The notes under the pieces: generated by a model
Databases searched by the model: none
What the model saw: only the letters and a program-made list of their open reading frames with translations
What the model was told of the DNA's origin: nothing
NCBI GenBank assembly: GCA_030603465.1
Contig: JAUVXT010000065.1
Location: 1-11,224 of the forward strand
Direction of reading: 5' to 3'
Length of the DNA: 11,224 nucleotides
Source of the DNA: Deltaproteobacteria bacterium
GTDB lineage: Bacteria; Desulfobacterota; Syntrophia; Syntrophales; UBA2210
In this document: piece after piece, positions 6,594 through 11,224 of the stretch
How positions within the stretch are numbered: the first letter of the stretch is position 1
Layout: the number at the start of each line of letters is the position of its first letter
Program-made: the position numbers and the translations under genes

Positions 6594-7244
6594 TTATGAA
6601 TCTTTATAGAGGAACTGTTCGGATATGTAATGACTGACGGTGTCAGGGACCAGATACCGGATGGATTGTCCTTTCTTTGCCCGCTCTCTTATATCTGTTG
6701 ATGATATTGCGAGAAGTGTTACTTCCCGGAAGTATATATGAAATCCAGTGGGACTTTTAAACCTGCCTGAAGCGCTTTCAAATTTAAACTGTCCTGAAAA
6801 TTCTTGGGGAAGGATTCCATGAAGGTCCTTAACTTTATATCCGGGCCTGGTCATAACGACAAAATTGCAGAGGAGCAGCAGTCGTTCCCAATCTTTCCAT
6901 GTCTGTATATTATGAAAGGCGTCCTGACCCATGATGAAATAAAGCTCAGAGTTTGATGTCGGATCGTCGAGAAAATGTCTTATTGTTTCAACTGAGTATG
7001 ATTTTTCATCTTTCCTGTCTTCTGTGTCGGAGATTGAAAATGAGGGATTTCCTTCCAAGGCAAGTTTCATCATCTTTTTGCGGTGATAAAAGGGCGTGAT
7101 ATCCCAGTCAGTTTTGTGCGGCGGCTGTGAAGCAGGGATAAAGATGATCCGGTCCAGGTTAAGATCTTCAAGAATCTCCTGGGCACACCTCAGGTGTCCG
7201 GTGTGTATGGGGTCGAAGGTTCCGCCAAATAATCCCCATTTCAT
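6594..7244 (-). CDS. nadD: Nicotinate-nucleotide adenylyltransferase NadD
   Basis: Transfers AMP from ATP to nicotinate mononucleotide to give deamido-NAD, in cytosolic NAD biosynthesis. The 216-residue protein shows the nucleotidyltransferase signature GGTFDPIHTGH (7-17, with HxGH at 14-17), 'PASQPPHK' (37-44), 'FIMGQDAF' (103-110) and the second ATP-binding motif ISSTDIR (180-186). Length is normal. Its ATG overlaps the proA stop in an ATGA sequence, showing translational coupling with proA. In many bacteria nadD is followed by rsfS (ribosome silencing factor); here the next gene is the Slam-like gene, after a repeat and a fresh promoter. Confidence 0.96.
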   Translation of the reverse strand: MKWGLFGGTFDPIHTGHLRCAQEILEDLNLDRIIFIPASQPPHKTDWDITPFYHRKKMMKLALEGNPSFSISDTEDRKDEKSYSVETIRHFLDDPTSNSELYFIMGQDAFHNIQTWKDWERLLLLCNFVVMTRPGYKVKDLHGILPQEFSGQFKFESASGRFKSPTGFHIYFREVTLLAISSTDIRERAKKGQSIRYLVPDTVSHYISEQFLYKDS

Positions 7245-8488
7245 GTTCTTATCTGTCCGTCGCCATAGATTATGAATTTTGTAGTCGTCAGTTCTTCCAG
7301 ACCCATAGGGCCGAAGGCATGAAGTTTTGTGGTGCTAATTCCTATCTCGGCCCCCAGACCCAGTTCAAAGCCGTCACTGAACCGTGTCGATGCATTCACA
7401 AGAACAGTCGAGGAGTTGACCTCTTGCAGGAAACGCTGTGAATTTTTATAGTCTTTGGTGATTATCGATTCGGTGTGAAGGGAGCCGTATTTTTCGATAT
7501 GTGCGATGGCGCCGTCGATGTCATCAACAATACGTACGGCGAGGACAAGGTCTAGATATTCCTCATACCAGTCGTCTTCCACTGCTTCTTCTAGCTCCGG
7601 AACAATTGCGCGGGCCCTTTCGCAACCCTTGATGATTACATCGGCCTCCCTCAGTTTGGAGGATATGAGGGGAAGAAATTCTCCGGAGATATCTTTGTGG
7701 ACGAGAAGGGTTTCCAGGGCGTTGCAGACCCCCGGTCGCTGCGTCTTTGCATTTATGCAGATATTGGCTGCCATATCAAAGTCTGCGCTTGAGTCCACAA
7801 ATATATGGCAGACCCCTTTGTAGTGCTTGAGAACGGGAATCTTAGATTTATTTACCACGGCCCTTATCAGTTCTTCCCCGCCCCGGGGGATAATAAGGTC
7901 GATATACTCTTCGAGGGTCAGCATCTCGTTAACCGCTTTTCTGTCTGTTATGGGTATTACCTGAATGACAGCTTCCGGAATTTCTGCTTCACGTAGCGCC
8001 TCCTGGAGGATTTTTGCAATGGCAAGGTTTGAGTTGATTGCTTCCGATCCGCCTCTTAATATAGCGGTGTTTCCCGACTTCATGCAGAGGGCCGCCGCGT
8101 CTGCCGTTACATTAGGGCGCGACTCATAGATAATTCCTATTACGCCGATAGGTATTCTCATCTTTCCCACAAGGAGGCCGTTGGGTCTTCTCCTCATGGA
8201 GGTGACCTCTCCCACCGGGTCGGGCAGGGCGGCAACCTCGGAAAGTCCCTTTGCCATTCCCTCTATTGTGGAGTCATTCAGTGTAAGCCTGTCTATCATC
8301 GCATTCGAAAGGCCCTTTTCTCTGGCAAAGGCGAGGTCTTTTGAATTTTTTTCTATGAGGTACCCTCTCTTTTTGACGAGCAACTTCGACATTTTATTGA
8401 GCGCCTCGTTTTTCTTGCCCGATGATATATTTGAGAGAACATGAGCGGCCTCCCTGGACTTTTTTGCTATTTCAACAATCTGTTTCAT
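7241..8488 (-). CDS. proA: Glutamate-5-semialdehyde dehydrogenase (gamma-glutamyl phosphate reductase) ProA
   Basis: Reduces gamma-glutamyl phosphate to glutamate-5-semialdehyde with NADPH, the second step of proline synthesis from glutamate. The 415-residue protein has normal family length and an aldehyde dehydrogenase-type fold. Conserved pieces include 'IPIGVIGIIYESRPNVTADAA' (from 112), 'GGSEA' (146-150), 'IPRGGEELI' (200-208), 'VLKHYKGVCH' (219-228) and the catalytic Cys255 in QRPGVCNALE; the C-terminal region keeps 'GFELGLGAEIGIST'. AAGGA lies six bases before the ATG. Downstream it overlaps nadD by four bases. proB, which makes the substrate and often sits next to proA, is not in the window; the divergent neighbour is a patatin-like gene. 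Cytoplasmic. Confidence 0.97.
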   Translation of the reverse strand: MKQIVEIAKKSREAAHVLSNISSGKKNEALNKMSKLLVKKRGYLIEKNSKDLAFAREKGLSNAMIDRLTLNDSTIEGMAKGLSEVAALPDPVGEVTSMRRRPNGLLVGKMRIPIGVIGIIYESRPNVTADAAALCMKSGNTAILRGGSEAINSNLAIAKILQEALREAEIPEAVIQVIPITDRKAVNEMLTLEEYIDLIIPRGGEELIRAVVNKSKIPVLKHYKGVCHIFVDSSADFDMAANICINAKTQRPGVCNALETLLVHKDISGEFLPLISSKLREADVIIKGCERARAIVPELEEAVEDDWYEEYLDLVLAVRIVDDIDGAIAHIEKYGSLHTESIITKDYKNSQRFLQEVNSSTVLVNASTRFSDGFELGLGAEIGISTTKLHAFGPMGLEELTTTKFIIYGDGQIRT

Positions 8489-8559
8489 GAAGGATCCTTA
8501 ATAAGTGTTATGCATGCGCCATCCCCATGGTAAAGAAGGGGAGAATTTACAAATTTACG

Positions 8560-8588
8560 TTGAACAACTTAAATTTATAGTATATGTT
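8560..8588 (+). promoter_or_regulatory. Weak candidate promoter for the patatin-like gene
   Basis: TTGAAC (8560-8565), 17 bases, TATGTT (8583-8588). Only 4 of 6 match at each of the less conserved positions of the -10, and it overlaps the proposed proA promoter on the other strand. Listed because the gene at 8706 needs a promoter within 8489-8705 and nothing better was seen. Confidence 0.2.
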
Positions 8589-8600
8589 TCCTCCTGTCAA
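8574..8600 (-). promoter_or_regulatory. Possible promoter for proA-nadD
   Basis: On the minus strand TTGACA (complement of 8595-8600) is followed after 15 bases by TATAAA (complement of 8574-8579). Spacing is shorter than the ideal 17, so the call is tentative. It would give a leader of roughly 80 nt before the proA start. Confidence 0.4.
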
Positions 8601-8705
8601 GATTCAAGATTACTTATCAATCTTCCATTTTATATAACTATTAATTAATCCTGAAAAGGATTTGATATGGCGTTTGTTTGTTTTAAGTTGAAAGGCTAAA
8701 GTAGA

Positions 8706-9773
8706 ATGACAGATATTTCGGTTAAGGCGGGCAAATATGTGTATGAGGTGATTCAGGACGGTAGTTTTGATCTTGATCGAGTCACAACCTTTGTGGGGCC
8801 TGGCGCCGGACCGAAATGGCTGGTGGCCAGTGGTTTTGATTTGACCCTGTTGGAAACCGGAGTTCTGGGAAGGCGCAATCCCTTGCTCCTCGCAGGTTCT
8901 TCTGCCGGTGCATTGCGTTTTGCAGCCTGGGTCCAACCGGAACCGGAAAAGAGTTATGCCAATCTTATCGAGTCATATATTTCGATGGCCTTTACAAGGA
9001 AGGATTCGGCGGAAACCATTCTTCGATCTATATCGGATGTCATCAATAACTTTATGGAGGATGATGCCATTCACTTTGCGTTGGCGAGTAAAAAATATCG
9101 TCTGGCAATCACGGCAGTTCTTGCAAAAAACATGGCGGCTTCTGAAATAAAATTTATACAGGGCTTTGCCCTTGGATTAGGCTTTATCTTCAATGCGATG
9201 AATCCATCGTGGCTGAACATTTTTTTTCAGAGGGTCGTATTTCATAACAGTCCTATTCCCCCTAAATTCTGCCTAAGGAGCGGTTTCAAGGGGAAGACCA
9301 TTCTGCTGGACAGGACAAACTTAAAGCATGCCCTTCTTGCTTCATCGGCTGTACCCGTTGCAGTTTCCGGCGTCAGGGACATTTTTGGTGCGCCGAACGG
9401 AATCTATCGGGACGGTGGCGTGATGGATTATCATCTTAATCAGAAGTATGGTTTGAACAAGGAGGACATTGTGTTACTCTTCCAGCACCAAGAGAGGATC
9501 ATACCGGGATGGCTGGACAAAAAATTGATATACAGACGTGCGCCGAGCGAAAATCTTGAAAATGTGTTGATGGTTTATCCAACCGAAGAGTTTATCAAGA
9601 AACTCCCGGGTGGGAGGATTCCCCAAAGGAAGGATTTTCGGACATTTGCAGACAAACCTTCAAAGAGAATAAAAAACTGGAAACAGGTGGTTAAAGAATC
9701 GGCCCACCTGGGCGAACAATTTCTGGAACTTGTCGAAAGTAATAAGCTCCGGCAGGTAGTAAAAAAGATGTAG
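8706..9773 (+). CDS. Divergent patatin-like phospholipase family protein
   Basis: A 355-residue patatin-fold protein. The nucleophile elbow GSSAG (64-68, Ser66) comes after a hydrophobic strand; 'LLASSAVPV' (210-218) matches the conserved helix of the family; YRDGG (234-238, Asp236) supplies the second half of the catalytic dyad. The oxyanion-hole motif, normally GGGxRG/GGGARG, is GPGAGPKW (31-38) and lacks the usual arginine, so this is a distinct subfamily and not a close relative of the patatin at the left end. No signal peptide or clear transmembrane helix; a hydrophobic stretch at about 150-175 could touch membrane. The C-terminus is basic. The ATG at 8706 has only a weak AAAGG ten bases upstream. 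It is transcribed divergently from proA and convergently with lolA. Activity is plausible because both catalytic residues are present; substrate unknown. Confidence 0.82.
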   Translation: MTDISVKAGKYVYEVIQDGSFDLDRVTTFVGPGAGPKWLVASGFDLTLLETGVLGRRNPLLLAGSSAGALRFAAWVQPEPEKSYANLIESYISMAFTRKDSAETILRSISDVINNFMEDDAIHFALASKKYRLAITAVLAKNMAASEIKFIQGFALGLGFIFNAMNPSWLNIFFQRVVFHNSPIPPKFCLRSGFKGKTILLDRTNLKHALLASSAVPVAVSGVRDIFGAPNGIYRDGGVMDYHLNQKYGLNKEDIVLLFQHQERIIPGWLDKKLIYRRAPSENLENVLMVYPTEEFIKKLPGGRIPQRKDFRTFADKPSKRIKNWKQVVKESAHLGEQFLELVESNKLRQVVKKM

Positions 9774-9803
9774 TCATTTCCCTTTTTGCTGGTTATATGA
9801 TTG

Positions 9804-9851
9804 AACTGAACAGCAAGCGCAATCCACGCAGCTTGTTGCGGGGAGCTTCAA
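9804..9851 (+). repeat. 48-bp dispersed hairpin repeat, copy 2
   Basis: The second copy of the element at 6521-6568 (42 of 48 identical, same orientation). The last 20 bases, from CTTGTTGCGG on, are identical in both copies. The stem is CCACGCA (9824-9830) with TGCGGGG (9837-9843), one A-G mismatch; the G-T pair of copy 1 is a C-G pair here. It lies 30 bp after the patatin-like stop, between convergent genes, and might also help to end transcription. Confidence 0.75.
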
Positions 9852-9969
9852 AATCGCCAACTCCTTCCAAATCCAGCCGGATTTAAGATTAAACATTGTT
9901 GATGTACTCGCAAAAAGTCAGTTCTTCTCGCTTGAAGACCATATTGGGGACGATTATTGTTATTGTTTA

Positions 9970-10650
9970 CTATGGGATGTTGTATACGTCTACACCTTTG
10001 GGGGGGGTGAAGATAAACATTTTGTCGGGTATATTATTATTAATCTTGATATCTTTAAAGGTCAGTTCAGTTGTGTTTTCATACATGTCTATGAATTTAC
10101 AGCCTGCAATATAGTAACTGTCTTTGTCTATTGTAAGAAGAAGCTTTTTGATCCCCGATTCGTAATTTTTTGGTATCAAAAAGATAAGGTAATTCCCCTT
10201 TTCGTCTGTAGAATCGGGTGTGGAAAATGCTGCTTCGAAGTCGTCTTGCAGATTTCCAATACCGGTAAGAAATCTTATAGTCATCTTCGATGACAGAAGT
10301 ACCTTTGCGTCCTGAACGTATACAGTATTTTCATCGGGCATGTATAACCATGCCTTTTGGGGGTTCAGCACAAGTTTTTTCAGGGCGGGTTTTTTATAAT
10401 CCCAGAACATCCTCCTCGGTTTTTTAAGATAAAGGGTTCCTTCTTCCGTCACCGTTTTGTTTATAGATTTTATAGTAGCCTTCTGGGTAAAGGCAGCCAT
10501 AAAATCTACGGTTTCATCGTAAGCTTCCTGGACTTTTGCTATCAACCGTTCAAGCTTGATCGGTTCTGCAAATACTGGCCTATCCAGACAGATAACTATC
10601 GATATAAGTGATATGAGAATGTAATTAAATCTCTTCTTTGGTGTAGCCAT
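9970..10650 (-). CDS. lolA: Outer-membrane lipoprotein carrier protein LolA
   Basis: Periplasmic chaperone that takes mature lipoproteins from the LolCDE transporter in the inner membrane and carries them to the outer membrane. The 226-residue protein has a signal peptide (basic KKR at 5-7, hydrophobic to about 22, likely cut after VFA at 28). The mature N-terminal helix has 'DFMAAFTQKATI', followed by 'EEGTLYLKKPRRMFWDYKKP', the typical LolA beta-sheet opening with the GTLYLKKPR-F-W-Y pattern. The C-terminus '...FTPPKGVDVYNIP' also matches the family. AAAAGGA lies close to the ATG (short spacing). Cys21 is in the signal peptide but has no lipobox context, so the protein is soluble. It stands alone here, convergent with the patatin-like gene. 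It shows the organism has a Lol-dependent outer membrane. Confidence 0.9.
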   Translation of the reverse strand: MATPKKRFNYILISLISIVICLDRPVFAEPIKLERLIAKVQEAYDETVDFMAAFTQKATIKSINKTVTEEGTLYLKKPRRMFWDYKKPALKKLVLNPQKAWLYMPDENTVYVQDAKVLLSSKMTIRFLTGIGNLQDDFEAAFSTPDSTDEKGNYLIFLIPKNYESGIKKLLLTIDKDSYYIAGCKFIDMYENTTELTFKDIKINNNIPDKMFIFTPPKGVDVYNIP

Positions 10651-11022
10651 AGTTCCTTTTCAAAACTCATTTTTCGAACTCAGGCAGTTATTCGCCAAGA
10701 TTTATTGAGACTCGGGAAACCCCGTCCTTTGGGCGGGGTCAGAGTCGTTTGGCTCTGCCTGAAGAATGCCTTTGAAATCAAGCGATTTCTTTACCAGTTA
10801 AAAGGCGCTGTAATAACCGTTTAAAGAAATTTTCATTCGGGCAACAACCTGTTAATATATTAAAAATAATGAACAATCATCCATGTGCCCGTAATCATTG
10901 CATACATGTCGCGTGCTTCAAATGTAAGCAATCCGGCATAAAATACCGTGAACGGGAGACTTACATACCTTATGAACAGATATGTCAACGGTCCTGTCAA
11001 CACCTCTGTGGAGTTCTCTTTA
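10651..11022. other. Intergenic region, lolA to branched-chain aminotransferase
   Basis: 372 bp without a convincing gene. It holds the 83-bp inverted-repeat element at 10680-10762. On the minus strand two TTGACA hexamers occur close together near 10997 and 11008, but neither has a good -10 at 17 bp. A minus-strand open frame ending at 10860 gives a short hydrophobic peptide overlapping the aminotransferase end; it has no start with a ribosome site and is not called. No clear lolA promoter was found. Confidence 0.5.
10680..10762. repeat. 83-bp structured element with terminal inverted repeats
   Basis: TCAGGCAG (10680-10687) and CTGCCTGA (10755-10762) are perfect 8-bp terminal inverted repeats. 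Inside, ACCCCGTCC (10719-10727) pairs with GGGCGGGGT (10731-10739) across a TTT loop (one G-T pair). This inner hairpin is itself flanked by GACTC/GAGTC (10709-10713, 10742-10746). On the minus strand it lies after the aminotransferase gene and before lolA. It could be a relic of a small mobile element or a structured RNA. There is no T-run to make it a standard terminator. Confidence 0.55.
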
Positions 11023-11224
11023 TCAATCTGTAATCTTGATCCTCCAGCCGAAAGGATCCTCTTTTTCTCCATATTGGATCCGGAGTATCTCGTGGTATAA
11101 CCTTTCGGTCAGGGGGCCTGCCTTGTCTCCATTAATGATATATTCCGAGCCCTTGTAGTATATCTGCCCAACCGGAGAGATTACGGCCGCCGTTCCCGAT
11201 GCGAACACTTCCTTCAGCGTTCCC
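11023..11224 (-). CDS. ilvE: Branched-chain amino acid aminotransferase, C-terminal end (partial, runs off right edge)
   Basis: PLP-dependent fold-type IV transaminase that interconverts leucine, isoleucine and valine with their 2-oxo acids using glutamate/2-oxoglutarate. Only the last 66 residues are visible, beginning GTLKEVFASGTAAVISPVG. The 'EVF-x-x-GTAAVISPVG' segment (PLP-phosphate binding and active-site loop) and the end 'LYHEILRIQYGEKEDPFGW' are diagnostic of the type II (eukaryote-like, about 340-360 residue) branched-chain aminotransferases. The stop is TGA at 11023-11025. The GTG at 11208 within this stretch is an internal valine codon, not a start, because the frame and homologous sequence continue to the window edge. 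Confidence 0.92.
   Translation of the reverse strand, partial: GTLKEVFASGTAAVISPVGQIYYKGSEYIINGDKAGPLTERLYHEILRIQYGEKEDPFGWRIKITD

Noticed and set aside
8610..8936. 108-residue minus-strand open frame across the start of the divergent patatin-like gene
   Set aside because: It overlaps the N-terminus and catalytic motif of the patatin-like gene, and its sequence is low-complexity and unlike any known family.
10719..10739. tRNA or rho-independent terminator at the GC-rich hairpin
   Set aside because: No cloverleaf arms or anticodon can be drawn, and neither strand has a T-run right after the stem.
10860..11072. 70-residue minus-strand open frame with a hydrophobic C-terminal half
   Set aside because: Its first part overlaps the well-supported aminotransferase C-terminus in another frame, it has no ribosome site at a plausible start, and its sequence is not recognised. 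The hydrophobicity is probably due to AT-rich intergenic DNA.

Overview
The window looks like chromosomal DNA of an anaerobic Gram-negative bacterium. A Desulfobacterota (delta-proteobacterial) origin fits best. This rests on gene content: a flavoredoxin-type flavin reductase, a long-chain polyprenyl diphosphate synthase, LolA, a TPR plus outer-membrane beta-barrel protein, and moderate GC. There is no 16S or other decisive marker, so the taxonomic call is an inference. No tRNA, rRNA, CRISPR array, phage gene or intact transposase was seen.

Layout. On the left, a patatin-like phospholipase (minus strand, cut by the window edge) lies downstream of a flavoredoxin-like flavin reductase, with a 64-bp hairpin between them. 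A divergent promoter region with two near-consensus sigma70 promoters separates the flavin reductase from an IspB-type polyprenyl diphosphate synthase (plus strand). A strong intrinsic terminator, probably working in both directions, closes that gene and the convergent operon that follows.

The centre (about 2.95-6.5 kb, minus strand) is the most notable part: a two-gene operon with its own TTGACA-N17-TATAAA promoter. The first gene encodes a Slam-like protein (signal peptide, TPR region, C-terminal DUF560-type outer-membrane beta-barrel). The second encodes a 626-residue exported protein with a FecR domain, an acidic Thr/Glu/Asp-rich linker and a C-terminal domain resembling the TbpB-type handle barrel found on substrates of Slam translocators. 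I read the pair as a candidate type XI secretion system (translocator plus cognate cargo) with an unusual FecR-bearing, apparently non-lipidated cargo.

To the right are proA and nadD (overlapping ATGA, minus strand; proline and NAD synthesis), a divergently transcribed second patatin-like protein with an atypical oxyanion-hole motif, then lolA (minus strand) and the 3' end of a branched-chain aminotransferase gene (minus strand, cut by the window edge). Two copies of a 48-bp hairpin repeat lie 3.3 kb apart, at 6521 and 9804. A separate 83-bp element with 8-bp terminal inverted repeats and a strong internal hairpin sits between lolA and the aminotransferase gene.

Most genes are independent housekeeping units. 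Only the Slam-like/FecR pair and proA-nadD read as functional or tight transcriptional units.
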